A stretch of 64,000 bases of DNA from Acidobacteriota bacterium (GTDB lineage: Bacteria > Acidobacteriota > Vicinamibacteria > Vicinamibacterales > UBA2999): NCBI GenBank assembly GCA_947482665.1, contig CANKJK010000014.1:1-64000 (forward strand), written 5' to 3'. Below, one piece after another: positions 17,601 to 26,748 of the stretch; the stretch's first letter is position 1, and each line of letters opens with the position of its first letter. The notes beneath the pieces are model-generated. The model saw only the letters and a list, made by a program, of their open reading frames with translations. It was not told the origin of the DNA and made no database searches. The position numbers were made by a program, and so were the translations under genes.

Positions 17601-17761
17601 CAGCCCGTGGTGCAAGTCCCACTGCATTCGACGAACGATGCATCCCCGCTGGCTGCGTGGCTCTTCCGTCAAATACTCCCGGTATTCTCGGTCATCGCGC
17701 CTTGCCATCGGGGCGCCTCGTCCGTCTCGGTGCAACGCGGGACTTGCACCACGGGCTGCTA
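17598..17761. repeat. 164-bp palindromic MITE-like element
   Basis: Terminal arms 17598-17620 and 17739-17761 are a perfect 23-bp inverted repeat beginning TAGCAGCCCGTGG. The interior is an imperfect continuation of the palindrome, with an apical near-repeat (CAAATAC...GTATTC). Omitting the outer TA on each side leaves 21-bp arms flanked by TA, as for IS630/mariner-type MITEs. No ORF is inside. It fills the gap between two convergent genes, and its ends supply both TAG stop codons. Alternatively it is a bidirectional terminator. Only one copy is seen here. Confidence 0.6.
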
Positions 17762-20677
17762 GAAGCGGACGCCCAGCGCCAACCGGACAGCGCGAGCGCC
17801 GTTCTGTCCGGGATACGGCTGCGGGAACTGGTTGTCGGCGGTCGCCTGGCCAAACCGGGCGCCGCGGATGAAACCCGTCGGAATGCCATTGGCATCCAGA
17901 GTGCTGGCGCGATCCACGGTCACCGTCCGGTCCCATGCGATCTGCTTCTGGTTGTTGAAGAGGTTGTACACCTCCAGCTTGACCCACGGCCGCAGGCGGG
18001 CAGCGACGGGAAACGTGTACGTCGTTGCCAGGTCCATCACGCCGTAGCCCTTGAAGGTCTCGACGCCGCGCGTGCCGAAGTACACGGTCTGACGGACGCC
18101 AGGACTGATGTCGTTGGCGGGATAGCCGGGGTTGCGCGCCAGCATCGCAGCCGGCGTGGCGAGTGTCGCCATCAGGCTGTAGGCCGTGCCAGAATTGACG
18201 CGCCAGATCGGCGCGACATCAATCACGCCGAGGCGGTGTGACGTCGCGCTCCAGGTACCCCAGACCCGGAGCTTGTGGCGCTGAAACTGGTCCAGGCGAC
18301 CGAATGGCGCAAGCCGGTCCAGGGCCGGACCCAGGATTTCAGGGAAGTCTCCAAAGGGCGAGGCCGTGCCAGGCTGCCCCGCGGCCTCACCGACAAACGA
18401 CGCGTGATTGCGAATCTGGAGCGTGTACGTGCCGGCGACCGTCGCATGATGGCCGGCGCGCGCCTGACCTTCGAAGATCGCCGCGCGGTAGATCCGGGAG
18501 GGCGCATCGGTGTTCGTGATCAGGCGATTGGTCACCGTGCCCACAAAGGGGATAGTGGTCGTGCCGTTGGCGAGACTGATCACGTCGTCGACGAAGTGCG
18601 TGGTGGACCGGTCCACGTAGGTACCGCGCACGCGCAGTGAGCCGCCGATGCGGTGTGCACCGCCGATCGTGAACTCCCGCACCACGGGCGAGCGCAGACC
18701 GTCTGCCACACGTACGTTGGCCGTGGGTACGTTCGCGAAGACGACCTGGGTGTAGTTCGCTGGATCCAGACCCGGCGCGAAATCGAGGCCCTGCCCGGCA
18801 GGTCCGGCATAGACGTAGTCGATTTCACTGGGGCGACCGACACTCGTGTTCTGGGAGAACTGGTTCTGCGTGTACTTGCCGGCATAGGTTCCGGCCGTGA
18901 CAGACAGGACGGTCTCGCCGTCACCGGAGAGATCCAGCGCAGCAGCCAGTCTCGGCGACGCCGTCGTCGAATCCACGGTCAGGATTCCGCCAGTGGCCGT
19001 GCCCCGAACAAACTCCAGACGCACGCCGGCATCCACGGTGAGGCGCGGCGCCGCGATCCAGCGGTCCTGTGCGTAGAGTGACGCCGTTCGGATATCAACC
19101 TGGGCGCCACGCGTGGCCGTGAACTGCCAGGCTTCGGACACGCCCGGCGTAAAGACCGGAATCACGCGGCGTGCGGAATCCAGCGCCGGCACGCCGGCGC
19201 GCGCCAGGTAGTCCGTGACGAACACCCGTCCGGTGGGCGACTGCGAATTGCCACCGATCCCGGTCGTCACGAAATGCTCTCCGCCGACGCGCAGGTCGTG
19301 AGTCCCCCAGCGGCCGGCCGAGGCGAGCGCGGAGAGCGCACCTGTCAGCTGGTGGTTGTTCCGCGACTCCGGGTCGAGGGCGTCCAGGTAGGGAGCGCTA
19401 TAGAAGAACCCGCCAGGGACGCCGGCAAGGGCGCCCTGCGTCTGGAACGGCGAGTTGGCGAGCGCCGTGCCGGCGCCGCCGTTGCCGACGAACCGCTGCC
19501 GCTTCGTGGACCACTGCACGGTCGCGAAGAGGCGCGACGAGAGCGGCGCGCTGTAGCCCGCCACGAACAGCCGGTTCGGCAGCCGCCGCGTGATCAGCGC
19601 GCCCGCATCCAGGAGACGCGTGGCACCGACCGCCGCCGTGTTCGCCTGCTCGGTCCCGTCCCCGATGAACGACACCCGCGCCGTATCGGCCGCGCGGAGC
19701 CGCCCCGTCAGCGTGAGCTCTCCCCGCTGGTTGCGGTCTGTCCGCGTGAAGGCGCCGCCTGTTTGGGCGAAGGTCTGTGGGGTCTCGCTGTGTTCCAGCC
19801 GGCCAGCGGTAAAGAACCACAGGCGGTCTGTCCGCAGCGGCCCGCCGAAGGTGCCCTCGTGTACGTAGCCGAGGACGTCGCGATGCGCGATGCCCGCCGT
19901 GCGTTCCCGTGGGGTCTCCCCGATCCACGACGGGTTGGAGAGGTTCTCGCGGACGCTTCCGCTGAAGCGGTTGCCCCCACTCTTGGTGACGACGTTGATC
20001 ACGCCCCCGGTAAAGCGGCCCAGGCTGGCCGGCGCGCCATGCACCACCACACTGGTCTCCTCGACCGCGTCCTCGATGAAGAGCGTCGTCGAAGTCCCGA
20101 ACAGGTTGTCGTTCACATCCACGCCGTTGACGAGGAAGACGTTGTCGTAGCCAAACGCGCCCCCGATCGCGAGCTGACCCGCATTGACCGTATTCGTCGT
20201 CAGCCCTGGGACCAGCTCCGCGATGTCCACCGGCCGGCGGCTCACGGGCAACAGGTCGACGAGCTTCTTGCCCACGGTCTGCCCGACCGCGCCGGTCCCC
20301 GCGGCCGGCCCGGCGGAGGACGTCACCTCAATGTGCGCCTCGGCCGTCACGGCCAGTTCAACGTCGAGGCGCACCGTCGTCGAGGCGTGCACGACCGCGT
20401 GCCGCTCGACCGGCGGCCGTCCCGAGGTCGCAATGGTGACGGCGTAGTCACCAGGCGGCAGCGACCGGAGCACGAACACGCCGTGCTCGTCGGTCGCGGT
20501 CTCACGCATGCCCTGGAGCGAGGGCGAGTGCACCGTGAGCGTCGCTCCGGATACCGCTGCGCCGGAGGCCACACGGATGCGGCCGGTCAGGGTCCCGGTC
20601 GCGGCAGTCTGGGCGCCCACGGGCAGCGCACGCACCCACAGGGCACACACGAGTATCAGCACGGGCAGTCTGGCCAT
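17759..20677 (-). CDS. TonB-dependent receptor-like protein with carboxypeptidase-regulatory domain
   Basis: 972 residues. Signal peptide (MARLPVLILVCALWVRALPV, cut near GAQ), a carboxypeptidase D regulatory-like domain (about 25-105: GTLTGRIRVASGAAVSGATL), a plug (about 130-240: VFLVNGVDVNDNLFG, GGVINVVTKSGGNRFSGSV) and a barrel to a terminal Phe (LALGVRF), as in outer-membrane proteins. This is the Oar-like TonB family common in Acidobacteria; the ligand is unknown. AGGAG lies 6 bases before the ATG at 20677 and fixes the start over an ATG at 20683. The divergent amidohydrolase suggests a peptide- or amide-related substrate, which is inference. Confidence 0.93.
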   Translation of the reverse strand: MARLPVLILVCALWVRALPVGAQTAATGTLTGRIRVASGAAVSGATLTVHSPSLQGMRETATDEHGVFVLRSLPPGDYAVTIATSGRPPVERHAVVHASTTVRLDVELAVTAEAHIEVTSSAGPAAGTGAVGQTVGKKLVDLLPVSRRPVDIAELVPGLTTNTVNAGQLAIGGAFGYDNVFLVNGVDVNDNLFGTSTTLFIEDAVEETSVVVHGAPASLGRFTGGVINVVTKSGGNRFSGSVRENLSNPSWIGETPRERTAGIAHRDVLGYVHEGTFGGPLRTDRLWFFTAGRLEHSETPQTFAQTGGAFTRTDRNQRGELTLTGRLRAADTARVSFIGDGTEQANTAAVGATRLLDAGALITRRLPNRLFVAGYSAPLSSRLFATVQWSTKRQRFVGNGGAGTALANSPFQTQGALAGVPGGFFYSAPYLDALDPESRNNHQLTGALSALASAGRWGTHDLRVGGEHFVTTGIGGNSQSPTGRVFVTDYLARAGVPALDSARRVIPVFTPGVSEAWQFTATRGAQVDIRTASLYAQDRWIAAPRLTVDAGVRLEFVRGTATGGILTVDSTTASPRLAAALDLSGDGETVLSVTAGTYAGKYTQNQFSQNTSVGRPSEIDYVYAGPAGQGLDFAPGLDPANYTQVVFANVPTANVRVADGLRSPVVREFTIGGAHRIGGSLRVRGTYVDRSTTHFVDDVISLANGTTTIPFVGTVTNRLITNTDAPSRIYRAAIFEGQARAGHHATVAGTYTLQIRNHASFVGEAAGQPGTASPFGDFPEILGPALDRLAPFGRLDQFQRHKLRVWGTWSATSHRLGVIDVAPIWRVNSGTAYSLMATLATPAAMLARNPGYPANDISPGVRQTVYFGTRGVETFKGYGVMDLATTYTFPVAARLRPWVKLEVYNLFNNQKQIAWDRTVTVDRASTLDANGIPTGFIRGARFGQATADNQFPQPYPGQNGARAVRLALGVRF

Positions 20678-20710
20678 CAGCATCTCCTGCGCGCCGGTCA
20701 GGGGCGCGAA

Positions 20711-20750
20711 TCTAGACAGCGTCTAGATATATCTGGACATCGTCTAGATA
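20711..20750. promoter_or_regulatory. Operator-like array of alternating TCTAGA boxes
   Basis: Four heptamers alternate in orientation at about 10-base steps: TCTAGAC (20711), GTCTAGA (20721), TCTGGAC (20732) and GTCTAGA (20742). They pair as two back-to-back inverted repeats in the gap between the receptor and amidohydrolase starts. This fits a dimeric regulator bound on one helix face. The regulator is not identifiable in the window. Confidence 0.55.
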
Positions 20751-20808
20751 GCAACTGGACCCGCCAGTGCCACAATGCGGCCTGTCCGGACCGGAGGGAG
20801 ACCGCCTG

Positions 20809-22068
20809 ATGACGCTGCGCACCCGATTCCTGCTCACAACCCTGCTGGCGATGCTGGCCGTCGCGCTGCCGCGGTTGCGCGCACAGACCAGCGGGCCGGT
20901 GCTCTACACCGGCGCCCGCATCATCACCGGCCAGGATCGGCCCCCCATCGAGCAGGGTGCACTGCTCGTCGACGGAGGGCGACTCGTGCGGGTCGGGCGC
21001 GCCGGCGATATCAAGGCCCCCACGGGCGCCCAGGTCGTCACGCTCACGGGGAAGACCATCATCCCCGCCCTCATCGACACGCACGCGCATCCGAGCACCG
21101 ACCGCGAAGGCCTCGTGCGTGATCTCCAGCGGCGGGCCTACTTCGGCGTTGGGGCCCTGATGAGCCTTGGCACGGACAAGGGCGACCTCGCCTTCCAGAT
21201 GCGGGCCACCGTCGTACCAGATGGCGCCCGGTTCCGCACCGCGGGGCGCGGCATCACCACGCCTGAGCCCGGCCGGTCGGACGTGCCCTACTGGGTCACG
21301 ACACCGGAACAAGCCCGGCAGGCCGTCCGCGAGCAGGCAGCCCTGAAGGTGGACCTCATCAAGATCTGGGTGGACGACCGCGACGGCAAGTACGTCAAGC
21401 TGAGTCCGCCACTCTACAGCGCCGTCATCGACGAATCCCACGCGCACGGCCTCAAGGTCACCGCGCACATCTTCAACCTCTCCGATGCCAAGGGTCTGCT
21501 CGCGGCCGGCATCGACGCCTTCGCCCACGGCATCCGTGACGTTGACGTCGACGCGGAGGTGCTGGCGCTCTTCAAGAGTCACCCGCGTGTGGTGCTCGTG
21601 CCCAACCTGCCCGACCGAGGAGTGGCGACGGACCTCAGCTGGGTCGACGGTGCCCTCCCACCCGCCGAACTCGCGAAGCTGCAGGCCGGAGCGGTAGACC
21701 ATCCCGAGGCCCGCGCCGCGTTTGCACTCCAGGCCAGAAACCTCGCAGCACTCGCTCGAGCCGGCGTCACGATCGCGCTGGGCACAGACGGCAACACCTT
21801 CTACGGTGCCCATCAGGAACTTGAGGACATGGTGATCGCGGGGCTGACACCCGCGCAGGCACTGGTGGCCGCCACGCGCAACGGCGCGGCGCTGCTGAAT
21901 CTCACCGACACGGGCACGCTTGAGGCGGGCAAGCGGGCGGACTTTGTCGTGCTCGACGCGAATCCGCTTGACGCCATCGCGAACACGCGACGGATCCACG
22001 CGGTCTATTTGCATGGGCAGCCGATCGACAGGGCCGGGCTCTCAGCGCAGTGGCGCGGCGGACGGTAG
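20809..22068 (+). CDS. Secreted amidohydrolase (imidazolonepropionase/prolidase-like)
   Basis: 419 residues. Signal peptide (MTLRTRFLLTTLLAMLAVAL, cut near RAQ). Amidohydrolase superfamily barrel: entry strand IIPALIDTHAHPS (metal HxH), KIWVDDRDGKY, VTAHIFNLSDAKGLL (metal His), AGVTIALGTDGNTF (metal Asp) and LEAGKRADFVVLDANPLD. It hydrolyses an amide or cyclic amide in the periplasm; exact substrate unknown. GGAGGGAG precedes the ATG at 20809, favoured over an in-frame start at 20767. Divergent to the TonB receptor across the TCTAGA operator array, so the two are probably co-regulated. Confidence 0.92.
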   Translation: MTLRTRFLLTTLLAMLAVALPRLRAQTSGPVLYTGARIITGQDRPPIEQGALLVDGGRLVRVGRAGDIKAPTGAQVVTLTGKTIIPALIDTHAHPSTDREGLVRDLQRRAYFGVGALMSLGTDKGDLAFQMRATVVPDGARFRTAGRGITTPEPGRSDVPYWVTTPEQARQAVREQAALKVDLIKIWVDDRDGKYVKLSPPLYSAVIDESHAHGLKVTAHIFNLSDAKGLLAAGIDAFAHGIRDVDVDAEVLALFKSHPRVVLVPNLPDRGVATDLSWVDGALPPAELAKLQAGAVDHPEARAAFALQARNLAALARAGVTIALGTDGNTFYGAHQELEDMVIAGLTPAQALVAATRNGAALLNLTDTGTLEAGKRADFVVLDANPLDAIANTRRIHAVYLHGQPIDRAGLSAQWRGGR

Positions 22069-22118
22069 CCGACGAGCAGGCCGACGTGTCAGGCCGTACC
22101 TCGCGATCCGGAGATCAC

Positions 22119-23549
22119 ATGACGATGAGCGGGCGCTCCGCGCGCGGCCTGTCGCGAGAGGCACGTGTCATCGCTGCGCTGTGGCTGCCCTGGATAGCGG
22201 CGCTGGCGCTGTCCCTCTGGCGAACGCCATTCCCGGTCAATGAAACGATCGCGCTGCTCGAGGACGTCCGGAACGCCACGCGAACCTTCTTCGATCCCAC
22301 GATTCGAGCGTGGTACCGGCCGCTCTTCTTCTATACGTTCGACTGGCTCTGGCGCGGGACCGGCTCCCTGGACTCGGCCATGCAACTCTTCAGGGTCATC
22401 GAGATCGTCGCGCCTGTGTCTCTCGTGCTGCTGTTCATCCGTCATCTGAATCCCCGGGGCTGGCTGGAAGCCGGCGCTGCCACCGTGGCGGTGGCGATTC
22501 TCGTGGGGACACCCGGCTTCCGGCAGAACCTGGAAATCCCCCTGCTGATGACACTCGTGGGCATGCCCCTGCTGCTGCTCGTGTGGATGATCCTGACCAG
22601 TCCCCTGCGCGCCTGGCACGCCGTTGCCGTGGTCTCGCTCACACTGATTGCCATCGGATACAAGGAGCAGGGACTCGCGATCGCGCCGGCCGTCGTGATT
22701 GCCTGGTGGACACGCGCGCCGGGCGCGGATAGCCGGACGGCGGTGGGGTTGGTCGCCGCCACGTTCGGCTACCTGGCCTTCCGGTTCGCCTGGAATGCGA
22801 ACTGGCCCATCTTCGAGCAGTCGATGGGCCTGGGCTTCCAGACGGTGGAGCCACGCGACGCCATCGCGCAATTCGGCGCATTCCCCTACTGGATGTACGC
22901 CTATAACGCGCTGAGTACGATGCTGAATGTGCTGGTGTCCGAACCAACCAGCGGTCTGTTCTTCATCGCACGCGACGTCGCGTACTCGCAGGTCGAGCCG
23001 TGGGAGTTCGTACACGTCACGTCATCCGTGGCCCTCACAGGGCTGATCGCGTGGTGGTCGTGGCGGGTGATTCCCGGATGGCGCCGGGACGGATGGACGC
23101 CGGAAGGTCGAGTGGCGCTGGCGTTCTGGGTGGTCCTGTTGGGGAGCGGAGCTCTGAGCGTCAAATACTCGCGCGACCGCCTGGGCGGAATGGCTGCCGT
23201 GATGTACGCCCTGGCCGCCTACGAGGCCCTCCGCTCTCTCGCCAGCGAGGCGCGTACGACGCCAGCGACTGGACGACGCTGGGCGGTCATGCTCGGCATG
23301 GTCCTGACGATCTCAATCGGATGGCACCTCCGCGCCGTCGGCACGCTCGAGTGGACCAGGCGAATGGCGGAGTCCAACTATGCAGGCTGGATTACCCAGG
23401 TGCCGACACGCCGGGTTCGCTTCGCTGACAGGCCCGTCTACCTGGGAATCATGAGCCGGATGACGCCGCAGGGTACGGCTGCCGACTCCCCCCGTCCAAC
23501 CAACTACCCCGACGTCATCACGCGGCTGCTTGGGCCGCCTGTCCCATGA
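22119..23549 (+). CDS. Polytopic membrane protein, GT-C glycosyltransferase-like
   Basis: 476 residues with roughly nine to eleven hydrophobic segments (first VIAALWLPWIAALALSLW; others near 105, 145, 175, 210, 300, 345, 395). The N-terminal loop after TM1 (FPVNETIALLEDVRNATR, RAWYRPLFFYTFDWLW) resembles the periplasmic first loop of GT-C transferases or O-antigen/mannosyl transferase-like proteins, but no clear catalytic DxD is visible. Function not known. GGAG precedes the ATG at 22119. It ends in a 4-base overlap with the next gene, so the two are translationally coupled. Confidence 0.75.
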   Translation: MTMSGRSARGLSREARVIAALWLPWIAALALSLWRTPFPVNETIALLEDVRNATRTFFDPTIRAWYRPLFFYTFDWLWRGTGSLDSAMQLFRVIEIVAPVSLVLLFIRHLNPRGWLEAGAATVAVAILVGTPGFRQNLEIPLLMTLVGMPLLLLVWMILTSPLRAWHAVAVVSLTLIAIGYKEQGLAIAPAVVIAWWTRAPGADSRTAVGLVAATFGYLAFRFAWNANWPIFEQSMGLGFQTVEPRDAIAQFGAFPYWMYAYNALSTMLNVLVSEPTSGLFFIARDVAYSQVEPWEFVHVTSSVALTGLIAWWSWRVIPGWRRDGWTPEGRVALAFWVVLLGSGALSVKYSRDRLGGMAAVMYALAAYEALRSLASEARTTPATGRRWAVMLGMVLTISIGWHLRAVGTLEWTRRMAESNYAGWITQVPTRRVRFADRPVYLGIMSRMTPQGTAADSPRPTNYPDVITRLLGPPVP

Positions 23550-24079
23550 TCGCCCACACACCGACCCAGGGCAGTCGCCGGCGCCTGGCCCTCGTGCTCG
23601 TGGTCCCGTCGGTACTCACCATGTTCGCGGTGCTCGGTGTCGAAGTCTGGCGCCTGGTGTCCCCGGCAGGCGCGGAAACGGGCCATCGCATCTATGGCAC
23701 GCTGGGCGAGGCCATCGTCGCGGACGACCTGCGTGGCGTCATGGACTTTCTCCAGCGAGGCCAGAGTCCGGATGCCCTCATCCCCGTGCACGACCCGGCG
23801 CTCACCGGCGGGCGCGAAATACTCGTTCCCCCGATTCTCTGGGCCGCCGCAGCCGGGCGCCAGCGGATGGTGCTGGCCCTGCTCGGCGCCGGCGTGACCT
23901 TCGAGCGTGCCGCAGACAAGGCGGCGGCCTGTCTCGCTGATCAGTTGGCCTTCCCTGAGATCGCCACGTCTCTGCGTCAGATCGCGCGACTGCCAGCGCC
24001 CTCGGCCTGTCCACCCGCTCCGTCGGGACCTCCGCTCCTTCCACTCGGCCTTCCCACGCACACTCAGCCGGACCGCTGA
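23546..24079 (+). CDS. Hypothetical one-TM protein with ankyrin-like segment
   Basis: 177 residues: cytoplasmic start, one TM at about 14-34 (ALVLVVPSVLTMFAVLGVEV), and a periplasmic part with two helix-pair motifs like a degenerate ankyrin repeat (GEAIVADDLRGVMDFLQRG, PPILWAAAAGRQRMVLALLG). The last ~30 residues are Pro-rich. Its ATGA start overlaps the upstream membrane-protein stop by 4 bases, indicating a shared mRNA. No catalytic motif; likely a protein-interaction partner of the upstream protein (inference). Confidence 0.7.
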   Translation: MIAHTPTQGSRRRLALVLVVPSVLTMFAVLGVEVWRLVSPAGAETGHRIYGTLGEAIVADDLRGVMDFLQRGQSPDALIPVHDPALTGGREILVPPILWAAAAGRQRMVLALLGAGVTFERAADKAAACLADQLAFPEIATSLRQIARLPAPSACPPAPSGPPLLPLGLPTHTQPDR

Positions 24080-24103
24080 GATCTCGCCAGGCGGTGCGAC
24101 TCA

Positions 24104-25243
24104 TCAGCGCCGACGGAGGCCAAGGAAACTGAACAAGAAGCTCGTCAGCACGACCTGGCCCCCAAGGCAGATGGCCGTCACGGCGGGAATCGCCACCTGC
24201 AACGCGTCACGGCCTGGAAGCAGGCTCGAACTCCACGGCAGCCAGGCCGCAGCCACGGCCGCACCGACTCCTGAGACAAGAAGGCCGGCACCAACAAGCA
24301 GCCCCGTCTCGAGTGTGAATCGTCCGAAGAGCGCTTCCAGCGGCGCGTCCTCAGGAAGCAGGCCTTCGTTGAAGGCATAGATCCGTGCGCAGAACGCGAA
24401 CGCGACAGCCTGGAATCCGAGCAGGATGGCGGCGGACGATGCCAACAGCAGCCCCTGTCGGAGGGCCGAAGGCGCCCCGGCCAGAAGCACCAGACTCCCA
24501 ATCGCGCCGCTGGCCATCAGGGCAACACCTGGATACAGAAACAACCACCGCGGGCAATAGAGCAGCATGAAGCGCAGGTGACGCCAGCCATCGCGCCACG
24601 GACGCAGGTGCGGCGGCCGGTTGCGGCCGTCCTTGTCGAGCGTGGTCGGCACCTCGACAATCCGCAGTCCGAGCAGCGTGGCCTTGATCACCATCTCGGA
24701 GGCGAATTCCATACCGGTCGTCTGCAGATTGAGCCGCTCGAAGGCCGCACGGGTGAATCCGCGCATGCCGCAGTGAAAATCCCTGGCCGGCGAACGGAAG
24801 AAGAGCCGCCCGATCGCGGAGAGCAGGGGATTGCCGATGTAGCGGTTCTTCCAGGGCATGGCGCCGGGCCGGATGCCCCCGAGGAAGCGGTTGCCCATCA
24901 CCAGATCCGCGCCCGCCTGCAGCGCCTCCACGAACGGATCGAGGCGCGAGAAGTCGTAGCTGTCGTCCGCGTCGCCCATGATGATGAACCGGCCGCGGGC
25001 CGCACGCGCTCCGTGGTAAAGCGCCGAGCCGTAGCCGCGAACCGGCACATCGATGACACGGGCGCCTTCCCCACGCGCCAAGGCCTGGGATCCATCCGTG
25101 GAGCCGTTGTCCGCAACGACGACCTCCGCGCGCAGGCCCAGCCGGTCCAGACACGCGCGCGCCTTGCGGACGCACACCGCCAGCGTCTCCGCCTCATTGA
25201 GGCAGGGCATCAGGACCGTCAGTTCCAGATCAGGTTCGGACAT
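24104..25243 (-). CDS. GT2 family glycosyltransferase with C-terminal TM segments
   Basis: 379 residues. N-terminal GT-A domain: LTVLMPCLNEAETLAVCVRK, VVVADNGSTDGSQ, YGSALYHGARAARGRFIIMG then DADDSYDF (the DxD metal/nucleotide site), and acceptor-side RDFHCGMRGF. This is the DPM1/polyprenyl-phosphate sugar transferase subtype. Four TM segments follow from about 235, ending in basic GLRRR. It probably transfers a sugar from a nucleotide donor to a polyprenyl phosphate at the inner membrane. Third in an operon with the aldo/keto reductase and TrmO genes (28-base gap). The upstream in-frame extension lacks a family match, so the ATG at 25243 is chosen. Confidence 0.92.
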   Translation of the reverse strand: MSEPDLELTVLMPCLNEAETLAVCVRKARACLDRLGLRAEVVVADNGSTDGSQALARGEGARVIDVPVRGYGSALYHGARAARGRFIIMGDADDSYDFSRLDPFVEALQAGADLVMGNRFLGGIRPGAMPWKNRYIGNPLLSAIGRLFFRSPARDFHCGMRGFTRAAFERLNLQTTGMEFASEMVIKATLLGLRIVEVPTTLDKDGRNRPPHLRPWRDGWRHLRFMLLYCPRWLFLYPGVALMASGAIGSLVLLAGAPSALRQGLLLASSAAILLGFQAVAFAFCARIYAFNEGLLPEDAPLEALFGRFTLETGLLVGAGLLVSGVGAAVAAAWLPWSSSLLPGRDALQVAIPAVTAICLGGQVVLTSFLFSFLGLRRR

Positions 25244-25271
25244 CGGCGGTGCGATGTTACCGAAATCCGAC

Positions 25272-25712
25272 TCAGCCGCGGCCGGCGTGCTCCATCCACC
25301 CGCGGCGTAGTTCGGCGGCGGGCACGCTTGAGAGATACGGCTTGATATCGAGCACGGGGCTGCCGTCGAGCATGTCCACGCCCGACACGCGAAGGCGGGT
25401 TCCCTCACGGCTGAGGAGCCGCACGACGGTGAGCCCGATCGGATTGGGCCGCCGGGGCGACCGTGTGGCGAACACGCCGTGCGGGCGCGTGTCCGTGGGA
25501 GGCACCCCGACCAGTTCGGCCGTGGCTGCCCGATCGAAGACCCAGATCACGAACAGATGCGAGAAGCCCTCGATGTCGAGCAGGCCGGCCTCGAACGCCG
25601 GGTCGATCTCGATCACACCTTCCGCCACGTGCTCGGCGCCGGGCCCCTTCGGGATCTCCGCCGTCCCGGTGAAGGGCGTGCGCACAACGCCGATGGGACG
25701 CATATCGCTCAT
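25272..25712 (-). CDS. trmO: tRNA (adenine37-N6)-methyltransferase TrmO (TsaA family)
   Basis: 146 residues, close to the catalytic part of TrmO. It shows MRPIGVVRTPFTGTAEIPKG, GFSHLFVIWVFDRA, RPHGVFATRSPRRPNPIGLT and VDMLDGSPVLDIKPYL, the family's hallmark segments. TrmO methylates t6A37 to m6t6A37 in tRNA-Thr(GGU) using SAM. The protein is shorter than E. coli TrmO, with the C-terminal extension missing, as in many bacteria. It sits in an operon, 6 bases after the aldo/keto reductase and before the GT2 gene. Confidence 0.9.
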   Translation of the reverse strand: MSDMRPIGVVRTPFTGTAEIPKGPGAEHVAEGVIEIDPAFEAGLLDIEGFSHLFVIWVFDRAATAELVGVPPTDTRPHGVFATRSPRRPNPIGLTVVRLLSREGTRLRVSGVDMLDGSPVLDIKPYLSSVPAAELRRGWMEHAGRG

Positions 25713-25718
25713 GGCCGC

Positions 25719-26687
25719 CTACGCCCGCGCGATCCGGTTGACCGTGGCCACGTCCTCTGACGTCAGCTGCCACCGGACCGCCGCCGCATTCCCAGCCACC
25801 TGTGCCACCGTGCGCGCGCCAGCGATCACGGACGCGACCGCCGGCGACGCCAGCAGCCAGCCGAACGCGAGTTCCAGCAGCGTCCAGCCGCGTGACTCGG
25901 CAAATACCGCCAGCGCTTCGACGCGGTCCAGTTCCGCCTCCGTCATCCGGCCCGTGAGTGGCCCCGAGGTCAGGCGTGTGTCCAGTCCCTCCATCCGGCC
26001 TCGGCGGTACTTGCCCGTCAACAACCCGGCCGCGAGGGGAAAGTACGGCAGGAAGGCCGTCCCGGTCTGTTCGCACCAGGCCACCACATCGGCGGCAGAC
26101 TGATTGAGGATGCTCAGTTCGTTCTGCACACTCACGAACGCCGGCGGTGCCACGGGAAGGTCCGGGCTGAGAGCCGGTTCCGGGCGCACGACCGGGGTCA
26201 GCACCGCGGATGCCGCGGCTGCGTCAGTCAGCTGGGCGACGGTGAAGTTCGAACACCCACCCTCGCGCACCTTCCCGGCACAGATGGCGTCTCCGATCAC
26301 ACCGAGTGTGTCGGCAACGGGCACCGAGGGATCCGGCTTGTGGAGCTGCCAGAGGTCGATGTAGTCCGTGCCCAACCGGCGTAGACTGGCATCGAGTGAC
26401 GCGCGCATCGCGTCCGGGTGGGCTTTGCTGAACTTGGTGGCGATCACCGCCTCCTGGCGACACCCCGCGAGCGCCTGTCCGAGCAGCGCTTCGCTCTCGC
26501 CGTAGGACTCTGCGGTGTCGAAGAAGTTGATGCCGGCATCCAGTGCGGCGCGCACCACCGAGGCCGCCCCCGCGGCGTCCAGCGTGTTCGGCAGGACCGG
26601 CCAGCCGAACGTGTTGCAGCCGACGCCGACCACCGACACCGCGAGCGTGCCGATCCGACGGCGCTCCATCTCATGCCCTGACTTCAT
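25719..26687 (-). CDS. Aldo/keto reductase
   Basis: 322 residues, a TIM-barrel aldo/keto reductase (NADPH-dependent). Start MERRRIGTLAVSVVGVG, then GINFFDTAESYGESEALLG with catalytic Asp and Tyr, VIATKFSK with the catalytic Lys, YIDLWQLHKPD with the His, and FLPYFPLAAGLLTGKYRRG. It lacks a signal peptide, so it is cytoplasmic. GAGGGAG lies 6 bases before the ATG at 26687, favouring it over ATG 26669 and over an upstream frame to 26720. First gene of the minus-strand operon with trmO and the GT2 gene; the substrate is unknown. Confidence 0.93.
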   Translation of the reverse strand: MKSGHEMERRRIGTLAVSVVGVGCNTFGWPVLPNTLDAAGAASVVRAALDAGINFFDTAESYGESEALLGQALAGCRQEAVIATKFSKAHPDAMRASLDASLRRLGTDYIDLWQLHKPDPSVPVADTLGVIGDAICAGKVREGGCSNFTVAQLTDAAAASAVLTPVVRPEPALSPDLPVAPPAFVSVQNELSILNQSAADVVAWCEQTGTAFLPYFPLAAGLLTGKYRRGRMEGLDTRLTSGPLTGRMTEAELDRVEALAVFAESRGWTLLELAFGWLLASPAVASVIAGARTVAQVAGNAAAVRWQLTSEDVATVNRIARA

Positions 26688-26748
26688 ACGTATCTCCCTC
26701 ACACCGGCTGCCCCGGCCACGCCAGTGAGCAGGCCTCCGTACAGGCAA

